This document shows positions 42,717 to 54,498 of a stretch of DNA of 64,000 nucleotides, piece by piece. Each line of letters opens with the position of its first letter. Positions within the stretch are counted from its first letter, which is position 1. A program made the position numbers and the translations under genes. The stretch is taken from positions 10,664,001 to 10,728,000 of the forward strand of contig OW051473.1 of NCBI GenBank assembly GCA_932521025.1, written 5' to 3'. This DNA is from Oscheius onirici. Its lineage: Eukaryota; Nematoda; Chromadorea; Rhabditida; Rhabditidae. Under the pieces are notes generated by a model. It worked only from the letters and a program-made list of their open reading frames with translations, was not told where the DNA came from and searched no databases.

Positions 42717-45442
42717 TCAGGAACCCGCTTCAGTATCGACGACTTCACGAACCGAGGAGAGAAACTGGTCGAAGATGCCTTGATTGGAGGAAAAATTGTC
42801 CAGCTGGAAAATGTTGTGTTTTTGAAAGGAATAATAGTTACCTGTGTTAAGACAGAATTGATGTCATCGTCTCCGAAAGATCCAATCTTTAGTGGAGCTT
42901 TGCAATTATTCAGCAGTTCATTTAGTCCTTGGGAGTCGTCTTTGTCAATTGCTCCGAAAATGGGGATTTTGACGAAGGAGTCGTCTTCTTCGCTCTCATC
43001 TCTTTCCTCACTGAAAATATGATTTTGAACTGAGTCTCAGGGAAAACGCTAAGAGATGATCTTGGACAGTACAGCCTAATTCTCACTTGTTTGACCGGTA
43101 CAATCGTTCCTAATACTGGAGCAGGCAAAAGTTTGGGACAGCAGCCTGTTCATTTTTTGCAAATGTTTACAATTTTTACAATTTTCAGTAAGTTTATCGA
43201 ATAAAACAACCCCGGAACGAGAAAAATGCTCAAAGATTGTTGAAAACATACAAGTTTTATACATCTTGATTCACACAAGCGGTTTTATCCAAGGGTTTTC
43301 GTGCACTTTTCACGTTCAGGTTTTTTCATACATATAATTCTATTAGCGTACTGGAAAAGTGTAAAAAGAGTGGAAAACAGCTAAAAAAATTATTCTCGTG
43401 TTATGAACCCTCAGAGAGGTGGAGCTTTGAACTGAGTGGCTTGCCACCTCCCGTGTTTCCAGATCTTCTGCTTTGTTATTCAAACATGGCTAGAACAAGT
43501 TCAAACAGTTGCCAAACAACATTGAGCTTTTTTAATAGAATGTTAATCTTACCTCGGCGGCTTCATAGTCTCATTCATTACATCGTCTACTACCGTCTGT
43601 TGACTGTGCTCTAAATCTGCTGATATCGTATCATCCGTCCTTTTCTCCGTCTCTACTGGCTTTACATCTTCAACAGTTCCTTCTTCAGTCGGCTCAACTT
43701 CCTCAGCAATTCGCTTGTTCTTCTCCTCAGGAACACTCCTCAATGGACCCAGACTTCCAGTATAGGAGAGGGTCAGGAGGTTGGCAAAAGGCATGTTTTT
43801 TGGAATGATCTGTATAGAAAATGTTCAAAAAAGGAATGGACTGTACCGGTAGTGAGTGACTGGCATGCATCTTGTCCTTGGGAGAAGCCGGCTCAAGATC
43901 TGGTTCACTGGCAAGAGAGCAGGTTCGGGAACGGGACCTCTGGCTCGATCCACGCAGAAAAGAAAGGTTTCCAGGAGACTGGGACAGCGGCGGACTGACG
44001 CTAAAGTGGCTAATGGCATCGACGGAGCGAGGTGAGTTGGCAACGTTGTCGTAGTCAGGAGTGTTTCCAGACGAAAATGACTCGACCTTAATGATATTTT
44101 TATTAAAAAAAATAACTGAAAAATTAACCTTCTGAAAAGATTCCTCAGCAGCCACATCTGGAACTATTCCGATCATCGAAGCAGCCAGTTTTTGTTCAAT
44201 CTCCATTTTTGTCCTAAAATTTCGGTTAACTATAAAATTTTACAACATTACCTGTAAGAAAGTGTGAGAGTAAATGCTCCTAGCGGTGACGGGAAACTTC
44301 CTACAACTTTCGTCTTGAATCCTTGACCAAGATCGACTGAAGTGGGACCGGATTGGACCTGAAACGATTGATTGATGAAAATTTGCCAACGTGTACAACT
44401 TTAAATATGTTCCGATCATTTTGGCTATAAGTTTCCGGTCTTTACTCCCGTATCTTTCACTGTTTCTCTATTTTTATGCTTATTTAATACAAAGCCAGGG
44501 AAGAGGGGATTTCTCACTGTTAGAAAACTTTTTTCTTGACAGTAGGCTAAACTGTTTTTTTTTACAGGCAGATCGCACCCGTGGCGTCACGTCTTAGCTG
44601 GTTTCCTATATAAGTCTCGAAGTAAAATCAGCTTTTGAGCTCCCTCCGACCTCCCTCAGGAAATGTGGGGTAGCCAAAAACTTGTTTCTAATCTGGTCTG
44701 ATTTACTAGCTTGTCAGAGGTTTTTTGGATCAGTAACTAGTTCAGTTGAGCTTGCGTTGTTCGCACCATCCTATAGGTTTTGGAGGTGAAAAATACAAGA
44801 AAAGTTCTCACCTTGTAGAGTATTACAAAAGTCTCTGCGCTCTGTTTCTTAACGTAATACCGATGCATTGGTGTCATTCTCGACGCGGCCATTGTACTTT
44901 TCAGCAAAGTCGAAAGTTGATGGTACAGTTCCGATAGTTCAGATTTCCCATCGGCTCGTATCGTCACATCTCGGTTAATATGGAACATCCAAGATTCCAG
45001 TGGCAGGGTTTCAGAGTCGGCCGTGTAGAGGAAAAAGTCTACTGACATAGAGTCAACTTCTGGTGGGTACCTTAAGGTAAACTTAAAGCTTAAAACTTAA
45101 ATATTTCTTACTTTGGAAGATTCCGTTTAACTTGGGCCGAAACCTCTCCCAACTCGTCTATATTTACGTTGAACCAAGTTGCTGGTGACTTTGTTCCTAT
45201 GCAAGGCTGATCATGCCGCTCGTTTGCACGTGACTGCACCAGGACCTTTAAAATCGGATTTTAAAGGAAAAAGAATGGAAAATTACCTGTAAGAGTTTCG
45301 CAGTGAAGAATTTTCCGTATCCTTTCAATTTTGTATAGACCGCCGGGTCGAAATCCCCTATGACTGAGGTCGAAGAAGTTGGGGAAACGGCATTTTCAAT
45401 GTCCATGCTCGATCCAAAAGAAGAAGAGCTGTTCGTCCGCAT
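42717..45442 (-). CDS. atg-13: ATG13 homologue, autophagy initiation (EPG-1-like)
   Basis: Start 45442. The first exons encode an ATG13-type HORMA domain: YTKLKGYGKFFTAKLLQ, VLVQSRANERHDQPC, WFNVNIDELGEVSAQVKRNL, LPLESWMFHINRDVTIRADG, LYHQLSTLLKSTMAASRMTP and VILYKVQSGPTSVDLGQGFK. The middle is serine-rich and probably disordered (HFSVSPPLSQSPGNLSF), then acidic. The C-terminal exons contain SEEDDSFVKIPIFG, equivalent to the DDFVMI-type Atg8-binding motif, then APLKIGSFGDDD and the last helix LDNFSSNQGIFDQFLSSVRE, as in animal ATG13. ATG13 joins the ULK1/UNC-51 kinase complex and FIP200/EPG-7. The product is about 440 residues. One intron of about 535 nt separates NETMKPP from the LIR exon. 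Confidence 0.9.
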
Positions 45443-46324
45443 AGTATTGACGAAATTAAGTTGAAATCAATAATTAAAGAAAGCTCAAACGCGTTTGAAT
45501 TTCGCGCGTCCACCCAAAAAACGGGACAGAGTGAAAACTAACGATTTTGTGCACAATTTTTTGGGTTTGGCCGACTACAGACAGCTAAACAGCGGCGTTG
45601 TTGTGGCCAGCCACCAACTCGACAACTAGACAGCGGGGTGGCAAAATGCGAAAATTTTCGCCATAAATTTCTTATCGGCACAAAATATCGATTTCTAACT
45701 GAATTTCATACAGCTTTCAAGAAATTAGATCAGGTGAAAGTGAAAACTTAAGCTAGCCGTGTGATTACATGGCCGAGATACAACAAGGGATCAGTGAGCA
45801 GAACATGTGCCGGTGCTATTGTCTTTGTACACTTTTCAAAATGTGTGTTTTCATCAAAATGGTGTATTATAGTCAGCTGCGTAGAGGAGTGAAAAATTTA
45901 AACTTACCAAATATAGTTTTCAAGCTTTTCCTCCTAATAGAGTAGGAAGATCAGCTGATAAACATTTCCGACTCCAATTCAAGCTCGCCAACGCGCGTAA
46001 ACAGAAGGCAAAGCTGCACGAGGTTGGGCCCATGGCAGCCTTGTCTTCCTCCGTGGGAGAGGCTATATGGGTGAGGCTAAAAGCATTGAAATATAAAAGG
46101 ATTGCCGAAAGATTTAATTAGCAAGAATGTTTATCTCAGTTCATATTGGTCCATATTCACTGCATAAACAAAGAGTACAAATAGGGAGGCAGTTCAAAAC
46201 ATCCAGAAATTGTCTCGTTTCTCTTACTGGATTGAACTGGAAACATTTTCATGCTAAAAACAGGGTTTAGAGATTATCGAAGAGTGAAAGCGTTGAAAGA
46301 TCAGGTGATACAACGGAAAGAAAC
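45443..46324. other. Intergenic between ATG13 and AHA1 genes
   Basis: Two 39-bp repeat units lie at about 45575-45640 (plus orientation). Nothing else recognised; it should contain the promoter of ATG13. Confidence 0.5.
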
Positions 46325-47689
46325 TTAAAAACGGGAGCTGAAGCCAAAAGTTCGAGCAATGCTCTGAAGATAGTATCGGTCCAATCCCTGCTGTGTTTCT
46401 TCAGCCTTCGAGGAGGGAACTCGAGCAGCGTTGATTTCAATCTTAGTCGAGTCTCTCTGATCCTTCATCAGGAACTCAATATCGGCGTGATGTCCTTCAG
46501 GATACCCCTTTAGTCTCCAAGCCATCAGAATTCGTTTGCTTGGCTCCTAAGACAAAATTTCAAACAACGGCTGTTTCTTTGCTTACAATCTGAGTAAAAG
46601 TTCCGGTCACATTTCCTCCAAAGAGAGCAAAAATTCCGCCTTCTTTAAAGTTCCAGTCGACGCTGCCGTTGGCCCAGGCTTGAACCAACTGAATATAATT
46701 TGTTTGGTCTAAAAATTGTCAATTACGTTCTTATCCTGGAAAACTTCAAAAAGACCGTGTGGCTGGACCTTAAACTCTTCATGGAAGGAGAAGGACTTCG
46801 TTTCCACAACTGAAATTGAAATTCACTGAAAATTACTATTAAAAAAATCTTACCAGGAGTCCCGCTTGAAGAACTGTTGTCAGTTTTGACGACCTTATTG
46901 TGGAAGGCCTGCTTATCCACGTTGGTAATAGTCTTTCCCTTTGTTACAACCTTAAAGAGTTTTGTATTAACTTTTTTAAAAGGAAAAAACCTGTGGTTTC
47001 TTGTCAGTCGGAAGCTGGAGACCCTTACTGAACTCTTCCTTAAGCTCCCTGATGTAGATTCCCAGTTGTTCCTGGAAGCTTTTTACGATGTTTGCACGTA
47101 AAATTTAACCAATCTTAAGTGTACAACTTACATGAATAATTTTGTCCGCTTTCTTGTCAAGAACATGTCGGACCTGCTGCTCATGAGGTCCCTTAGAGTC
47201 CAATGTTATGATGACATCAACTTCATCAGCTTCATTTTCATCGGACAAGTTGGGAATTTCAATGGATCCCTTGTACTCAAGCTCACTGCCGGCAACACGA
47301 GCTTAAAGAAAATTCAAAACGAAAAAATGACAAATTCTCACCAACGTAAGGAATCACAATCTCCCATTCGAAGAGAAAGATCAGTTTGGCCTTTCTGTTG
47401 TTCGCTGTGGCTTCTCCCTCACACTTTTTAAAGTCGGAGAGGATAATTTTGACCGGACCTTCCTGAAGGAAAAGTTGTGAAAAAATGGCTTAAAAAGCAC
47501 CTCAATAGTTAAATTAACAAGAAGTTCCTTTAAGCGATCCATTGACCAAGGAGTGGCATTCTTTTCTGACCTTAAATTTTGTGGATAACTGAAATTTCAA
47601 AAATCCTACCAATGCCAGTTGTTAACATTAGTTCCGTCGGCTCTTTCCTCCACAATCCATCGAGGATCACCTTCTCCCCACTTGGCCAT
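46325..47689 (-). CDS. ahsa-1: AHA1, activator of Hsp90 ATPase
   Basis: Start 47689 gives MAKWGEGDPRWIVEERADGT, the diagnostic N-terminus of AHSA1. The N-terminal domain continues NVNNWHW, NATPWSMDRLKELL, ILSDFKKCEGEATANNRKAK and YKGSIEIPNLSDENEADEVD. A lysine-rich hinge follows (VVTKGKTITNVDKQAFHNKV). The C-terminal domain has HGLFEVFQDKNLVQAWANGS, GGIFALFGGNVTGTFTQIEP and WRLKGYPEGHHADIEF, ending ARTFGFSSRF. The protein, about 340 residues, binds the Hsp90 middle and N domains and speeds its ATPase. Introns are 35-50 nt. Full length and frame appear intact. Confidence 0.94.
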
Positions 47690-48745
47690 GCTTTCTGGTC
47701 AAGAATATATGAAAAATGTGTCTGAAAAGGGGGAGAGAGATAGGATGAGCTTAAAGCGGCTTGCGGAGAGCTTCGAGAAATTTCCAGTGTGTACGTAATT
47801 ACGTAGGCACATTTTTCAGCAATCGAAAATGCGTACTACTGTAGTATAAGGTCTTAAAACTGTTTTTAAGAATGCATTTTCAACAAATGATTCGAAAAAG
47901 AGGCAAAAAGTGTTCAGTGAATAGAAACACAACGGAATATGAAGCTTTTTTGGTAATACTATAGCAGTCACCCCCCTCCATTCAAATATTTTGGCGCGCA
48001 AGCCATAAATTGACTAAATTCGCGTTTTTAATCATTTTTCCAGTATTATTTCACGTTCTAGCTGCTTTTATCGAACGCAGCATCAAAAGCTACCCCTTGG
48101 GTGAGTGTCCAATCGAATAAAATAGTGAAAAATTTAGAGAAACTCTCGGGGGGGGGGGTGCAATATGTTAGCGATGTTGCTTATTCTGAAGTATTTCGCC
48201 TAATTTTTCAAGTATTTCGGCATCCTAGGGGTTATAATTGGCGCCGAGTTCGATAAACACATCTGGAACGCGAAAAAATAACGGAAAAGTGGTGAAAATC
48301 CCGATTTCACACATTGCGCGCCAAAATATTTGAATGGAGGGGGGTGCCTGCTATAGTATTACCGTTTTTTTGTATCAAAATTTTCAATTGTGCCACTACA
48401 GAGAAGGCTTTCTCAAATGGCTGTTCAGAGTAAAATTAACTGGCAGGAGATTTTTGGGATCTAGAGCACAGTACATTCTGACTCCTTTTAGCGTTTTTAG
48501 GCCTTTTTTTTGGTACGCATTAAGTGTTCTGACACAAAAAATTTACCGTAATAGTAAACGGAACTGACTATAGCTATGTTTATACTTATACTCAGTACCT
48601 CGATCAGAACCCAATTTCAATATTATTGCATTATTTGAGGACAGACATGTCTGCAAGAAAGAGAGTCAGCTGCCCATCTTCCCTAGTCCTATCTCTCTGG
48701 ATTGAGCTGATTGTTCCCTCGACGCGTCACAATTGTCTCTAGTTC
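47690..48745. other. Intergenic, with a MITE
   Basis: Divergent promoters of AHA1 (minus) and the four-TM gene (plus) flank a MITE at 47952-48363. A run of ten G at about 48149-48158 lies inside that MITE. No gene recognised. Confidence 0.5.
47952..48363. mobile_element. MITE with about 50-bp inverted ends
   Basis: The left arm from 47952 (GGTAATACTATAGCAG, then CACCCCCCTCCATTCAAATA and TTTTGGCGCGCAA) reappears inverted at 48313-48363 with one or two mismatches. TATAG at the ends would allow a TA target duplication, as in Tc1/mariner types. There is no coding capacity. Confidence 0.85.
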
Positions 48746-51105
48746 ATGTATCAGGTGCCCTTTCCCCTGTCCTCTTCCGAAATCGAGGAAAAGCATCGAT
48801 ATTGCCGTCTTCATATACAGGTAGATTTTCTTCCCTTATTTTCCACCAAAATTTTAGATCTGGACCTATATTATAAGTGGAACCCTATTGATATGTTCCC
48901 TACTAGGGATCATCCTTGGAACTTTTTTATTAGTATATCCGGAATGGCATGAGGGTACTATTCTCTACAAACAAACCCTTGTAGTAAGTTTTTCTTCAAT
49001 ACTAATTCTTTTTAGTACCTTCGTCGAGCTAATCCAATCAAATACTGGTTTACTTACAAAATCTTATGTTCCATCTGGATTGGACTACACATTACTCTTA
49101 TAGTTTCTATTATTTCTAACATTTTTGCAATCAGAGTAAGTTTTTTTTCAATAACAGTCAAATCAGTTAGACATTGGCGACGCTGAAAATGCGTCGTTGT
49201 GGCCACAAAATTCGGCCACAGACAAGACAGTTAGACAGCCGCATCGTTGTGGGCACATAAAGTCGACCAAGAATTGCAAATTCTTGCTAAAATCTGGATC
49301 TGTGAAAAAACGGATTCTTTGAAGAAGAAGGGATTTGTCTTTGCCCAGCGTTTTACTGAATTCAACCGAACAAAAAGAGAACAATACTTTTGTGTGAACT
49401 ACGCAACTGGACAAAAAGTGAACAATAGCTCTTACAATAGTCAAATCCTCGTCTTTTCTCATAGGATCACTCTGTTATCGTCTGTTCCACAAACTATTAT
49501 GAATCAAGAGGAAATACTGAGTTAGGGATAAGAGTTAGATGACACCTTTTTCATTGAGAGAATCCAGTTGTTTTTCATCGTTTTCTTATTCTACTCGTTG
49601 TCAACTAGATCCCTTTCCTACAAATGTGATAAAAACATCGGGAAAATTTCTGTAACTGGACTCCCGTCACAAACTTTTCAGAATAATATTCCTTGATTCA
49701 CAGCAGTTTCATGTCACTAAAAATAGCGTATCCTTTAGCGCTAAACATTGTTCACTGCTCATTTTTGGCTGTGGGTCAAACGTATTGGGTTTTCTTCGAT
49801 GTTATAAGCAGGTTTTCTGGAGCTAGCAATAAATGAATGATCCTATGAGAAAAGACGAGGATTTGACTTTTGTAAGAGCTAATTTTTCGGCACAGACCGG
49901 TTCATTTTTCGTACAAACACCAGACCGGCCAGAATTTAACGTAATGAAGTCGAGCTACTTCAAGAAAAGATCGAGTCTGCATTGGTTAGAGATCATGCAT
50001 TACACGCCTCACAATCCCTTACAATCAAGCTTTTGGTATTTTGGTTCTTTGTTACGCTAATTTCCACCACTTTCGAGATTTACTTCATTAGAATCTGGGG
50101 AAGCCTATACTCAGAACTTCAGCAAACCTAAGCATACCCTGAGCCATTTTGCAGGACCAGGGTAGAAGCAGAAAACTACAATACTCCCTCATTTCTAAAA
50201 GCATTCGTATAAACGAGTAAACTCAGAATCCTTGTGTGTTTACCTAATGGCAGGGGATGGTAGAATGCGATCAGAAAAAGATTCCAGGGGTTGTTCACAG
50301 TCATTTTCTACTCAAAGCATTTTAGCAAAAAGGTTTGCAGAAGGGCGGGATCGAACCCGGGTCGTGTGGGTGGAGTGGCGACTTTTAGCAATACACTAAC
50401 TTTTTCGGTAAAAAAAATTTGTCCAAAAATGCAGGGCGTAGGGGTATGATCCGGGTCTCAAATCGAAAAACAAAAAGACCCTTCCTGTAGGCTCGGAAAA
50501 GTTACATCGATAACCAAATTTTCAGTCTTGTAGGTCAAAAAATGAGAGCGCAAATCGCCTACACAGGACGCCGGACGGCGGACGTTTTGGAAACAGAACA
50601 TTTCGGCTAACTTTCTGTTCGTCGATCAAATTTTTTGAAAATATGTTTCTAGGGATAACTTTTCATACTGAATCCGATAAAACTAGTCCCAAAACCTGAA
50701 AATGCTGTTGACGCGCGCTGCGCGCGATTTTATGCTCAAAGCGTTTCGCACTAATGGAAGGCAAAGCCAAATCCATGATAACACAATTTCAGTACTCAAG
50801 AACCTCACTGCTCATTCCAAATATTCTCGTATGTATTGTCCACATGGGCGTATACATTCTTCTCCTCACAGCCTTGTTAATTCTGAGTGTTACGGGTACA
50901 CGAACCACTTGGCTATCTCTTTCTACTGTGCTATTCTTCACTTTGTTCACAGGGTATGAGTTTTGACTTTCCATAGATTTTTTTTAGATTCGCGTTAGTT
51001 GTTCTTTCACTTTATCACCGCTTCTTGGATGAGAAGGCTCAAGAGATGAAGATTCTGATGGCCAACACAAAAAGTGTTCATTTTAAAGAGAAAAATATAG
51101 GTTGA
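48746..51105 (+). CDS. Four-transmembrane protein, unrecognised
   Basis: Five exons in phase give about 210 residues. Segment 1 is IWTYIISGTLLICSLLGIIL; segment 2 CSIWIGLHITLIVSIISNIF; segment 3, after a 1655-nt intron (49139-50793), ILVCIVHMGVYILLLTALLI; segment 4 LSTVLFFTLFTGFALVVLSL. The short N-terminus (MYQVPFPLSSSEIEEKH) and the tail (YHRFLDEKAQEMKILMANTK) are probably cytoplasmic. The stop overlaps an AATAAA at 51105-51110. The join of segments 2 and 3 is phase 0 with an AATTTCAG acceptor, so one gene is favoured over two. I know no matching family. Confidence 0.68.
49160..49255 (+). repeat. 39-bp repeat copies in the four-TM gene intron
   Basis: Two units in plus orientation; the second, GACAAGACAGTTAGACAGCC at about 49217, is near consensus. 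Confidence 0.85.
49426..49881. mobile_element. Inverted repeat pair, possible element
   Basis: TAGCTCTTACAATAGTCAAA (49426 onward, 44 bases) is matched by its reverse complement at 49838-49881 with about two mismatches. The arms are separated by about 370 bp. Confidence 0.7.
50330..50402 (-). repeat. tRNA-derived SINE-like element
   Basis: On the minus strand an A-box-like AGTTAGTGTATTGCTAAAAG precedes a perfect B-box GGGTTCGATCCC. It is related to the element at 3088-3160 around the B-box (CGACCC-GGTTCGA). It lies in the intron of the four-TM gene; a second weaker B-box-like sequence is at about 50446-50458. Confidence 0.5.
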
Positions 51106-51315
51106 ATAAAGTTTTTAAGGATTGTTCTGCGATGTTTCCTAGAATCTCAGAAGCAGCTCGAGAATTTCTGTATTATGTGGAAACTACCCAGCTCGTTATT
51201 TTGATTATTCGCCCGTATAATCTATGACGGTGTTTCTTGTGTACATCAAAAACTGCCTTATCTAAGGTCAGACTAGATTTCACCTAGCACTGTTTTCTAT
51301 CCTATTGTTGTCTAT

Positions 51316-54004
51316 ATGCTTATCGAAATGTTTCTTCTTTTCGGCTGTATAGCAGCCGAAATCTTTAAAACAGTCTCAACCAGGTTTCTTATTTCTCCTT
51401 TTTCTTTAAATTTTACTTTGAGCAAAGGAAATCTTCGGGGCAAGGTTGTGACTTCTTACGGTCAACATTCAGGATATGCTTTTCTTGGTATCCCTCTAGG
51501 GAAACCACCCATAGGAGAGTTAAGGTATGTAAGTAATCTGTCAGTTTTTGACATATTCTTCAGATTTAAAGCTCCAATACCCGTAGATCCCTGGTCCGGA
51601 ATCCTTGATGCTCTCAGTTACGGTAATGCCTGTTTCCAAAACGTTAGCGATGTAAATCAATTGGGAGGAGTCAAGGTTTCTGAAGACTGTTTGTACATTA
51701 ACGTTTTTACGAGCAGAAACTGTCTGGAAAAGGTAAATAATCTGTTTTTTTCTAAACATTTCAGTTTTAGGGCGGCTGCTCAGTTATTGTACATATTCAT
51801 GGTGGACAGAGAAACAGATTAACGCCGGCAGCTTTAAGGCCAGAAATCATTGTCAACAACTATTCCAATAACGTAAATTAACAAAAAAAACTTATTTTTC
51901 GCGTCTCAGGAACGAAATATTGTCTTTGTTACCGTCCCGTACCGAACGGGTATTACTGGCTGGCTCAACTTGGTTCCAGGCCTCAAAACTTCAGTGGACT
52001 CGAATATACCGAACCGCGGTAAAGTTTTGGGAGTTTTGTGAAAAAATCTTGGTTCAGACGTTTACCTATCTCTGAAATGGGTTCAGGAAGAAATTTCTAG
52101 TTTTGGCGGTGATCCGAAAAGAGTAACTCTGTTTGGACATAGTTCTGGTGGACAAACTATTACTGAAGTAAGGATGAAGGAATCTTTCAACTTTTTTCAG
52201 TTCGCACTATCTCCATACTTTTATGGACTATTTCAACAAGCTATAGTTATGAGTGGAACAGCTTTGGGAGAAAAGACAAAAGATATGAACAGTAAATTTT
52301 CTCAAGCAATGTCGGTGGAACTTGGCTGTGCCACTTCTAATGACACTTTCAATGAAATTCGCAGGGCTGAAGAGGTAAAAAAACTTTTTATTGGAAAAAT
52401 TGGAAAAAAAAACGTACAGATTATCAGTTGTATGAGGCTACAGAGTCAAGAAGACTTATGGAAAGCCCAAGCAAGTTTTCAAGACAAAGTTGAAGACTTT
52501 TTCGGGACTTGGATTGACGGTCCTGGAGGAATATTTCCCGACAAGGTCCAAAATTCCCTTGAAAATTTTGATTCTCCCATAAACTTGCTCATTGGAACAG
52601 TGAAGAAAGAGACAATTGATACCAGGTAGGGATTTTGTCAATTTGAAAGAAAATTTGTACAGATTCATTCTAAATCCTGATGGTACTGTGAACAGGGGAA
52701 GACTAGACTTATTGTGTGAAAATATTGCCTACGATCGGAACTATACCAAACCAGAAGAGTACAGAAGGATATGTAATGAGTTTTATGGCAAGTTTAAGCC
52801 TTCAATGAAGGACTTGTAAACCTTTTGAGCCACAGTCTCCGCAGTTAGACAGCGGCGTCGCTGTGGCCCTATTCAAAACAATTAGACAGCCACAAAATTG
52901 CTGAGCATGCAATTTTAGGAACTCGTCCGGAGTACATTAACGACGATTACCATTACCACTACCCAACAATCCAATTCGCTGACAAGTTTTCGGAAAAAGC
53001 CAAAATTTTCGTTTACAGTTTTGCTTATAACAATAGTGGAAAGGCATACAGAAAGTACGATCCAGAACTCTCCCCTCAACATACTGAAGACTTCGTAAGT
53101 CTTTCTTTGCAGCCATTGACAGTAATTAGATGTACGTTTCCGGACTGGCTAGAATAGAGGAGTACATGACTGCAATGGACTACCACATTGAAAGGGTTTA
53201 CAGTGGAATGATTAGCAATTTTGCAAACTACGGGAGTCCTCAATGGAAAGAACAAGTTTGGGAGCCTTGGTCCAAGAACAAGAGCAACTATTTTCTTATA
53301 GGTATTGTTTATATTTTCGGAAACAATGGGTTTTCAGACTTTGATAAGAATGGAGCGATGCCTGGTCAGAAAGAAGGGTACTACAGGAACGTTCGAAAAT
53401 TTTTTGAGGATACTGTACCGAGGTGAGTACCGGAAAGATACACATTTGTCACAGTTTCGACAAGTAGACAGCCGGTCGTTATAGCTCGCCACAGATAAGA
53501 CAGCTAGACAGCCGCGTCGTTGTGGGCACACAAAAATTATTCGAACAGCCTTGATTTGGGTAACCGGTGCATGTTTCAGTACGGCAGGAAATATGAGCTG
53601 TTCGTCTTCATTTCCACCAAAATTTGATTGCTTTGTTCAGGTGAACGTCGTCAGTGGGTTCAGTAAGCTTCTCCCATTCTCTCACGATCTAACTCTTTCA
53701 GCTTCCTACTGGACCAACAGCTCAACCGTCAAGAGCAAAACCTTCCCCTCTCTGGTGGAAGCGAAGGACCTTTGGGAGAAGCATCTCGTCACACTGAGAC
53801 AGCTGAAAGCACTTGAAAATTTAGATTCTCAAGTAGACGGTAAGTGTTTGTAAACGTAAAAAGCACAAATCTTGCTAAGATTGGAGGATAACACTGCTTT
53901 GCGTCATAGTCATGATGATTTTTGTAACTTTTGGAGCCACAAAGTACTACTCATGGAGTCGACGACGGCAGTATTACTCTCTGGAACCGCTGGATGAGCT
54001 CTGA
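51316..54004 (+). CDS. Membrane-anchored carboxylesterase (cholinesterase-like fold)
   Basis: Start 51316 gives a signal peptide (LIEMFLLFGCIAAEIF). The esterase domain runs through GNLRGKVVTSYGQHSGYAFL, GIPLGKPPIGELRFKAPIPV, VSEDCLYINVF, the oxyanion loop VIVHIHGGQ, and LKWVQEEISSFGGDPKRVTL followed by FGHSSGGQ, the nucleophile Ser. The acidic residue is in LIGTVKKETID and the histidine in SPQHTEDF, so the triad is complete. After FANYGSPQWKEQVWEPWS and a spacer come a transmembrane segment (ITLLCVIVMMIFVTFGATKY) and a basic cytoplasmic tail ending SLEPLDEL, an arrangement as in neuroligins and some nematode esterases. One intron (52788-52918) uses a GC donor. It carries a 39-bp repeat, and the intron at 53422-53578 carries two more. 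Confidence 0.88.
52835..52895 (+). repeat. 39-bp repeat in the GC-AG intron of the esterase
   Basis: GCCACAGTCTCCGCAGTTAG then ACAGCGGCGTCGCTGTGGC, with a partial second unit (CAATTAGACAGCCAC) directly after. Confidence 0.88.
53449..53530 (+). repeat. Two 39-bp repeat copies in an esterase intron
   Basis: Two adjacent plus-orientation units; the second, from about 53490, has CACAGATAAGACAGCTAGAC and CGCGTCGTTGTGGGC. Confidence 0.85.
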
Positions 54005-54463
54005 GTCACGGCCTCCTCCCACCTCTGTCAGATGTCTTTAAGGGCACATGTGTGTGCCAAATGAACGGCTGGCTCTCCCTCTTTAACTAATTCTTCTTTT
54101 CGTTGCATCCGACATTTAAGGAAGCTGTTGGATTGCCGAGGACAAATGAGAGGCGCTCTTCCTTAAAGACGCCCTTATGAATGACCGTGCGCGTGAAATA
54201 ATCCTTGCCCTTCCGTCTCAACGCTTAAAATTTATGCACTTTCCGTTCAAAAACATGACCTGTGTAGGCGAGTGGCTACATCTCATATTTCTTGGGAAGA
54301 AACCATGTTCTGCTTTTGGAAGAAGAGCTAGATGTAACTGTATTAGCTCAATCTAGATTGGGTCTTCCGGTTTTTCAAACGTTTCAATTTGGGAAGGGCT
54401 CCCAATAAGGACTCTGATCTATTCTTTGTCCCCGTGAACATATAAGATAACTGCTTTGCCTAC

Positions 54464-54498
54464 AGACAAGACAGTTAGACAGCCGCGTCGCTGTGGCT
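54464..54498 (+). repeat. 39-bp repeat copy
   Basis: ACAGACAAGACAGTTAGACA then GCCGCGTCGCTGTGGC, almost identical to consensus. Confidence 0.9.

Noticed and set aside
50702-50966. Separate gene starting at ATG 50754
   Set aside because: An AATTTCAG acceptor at 50793 joins in phase to the upstream TM exons, giving a sensible four-TM protein.
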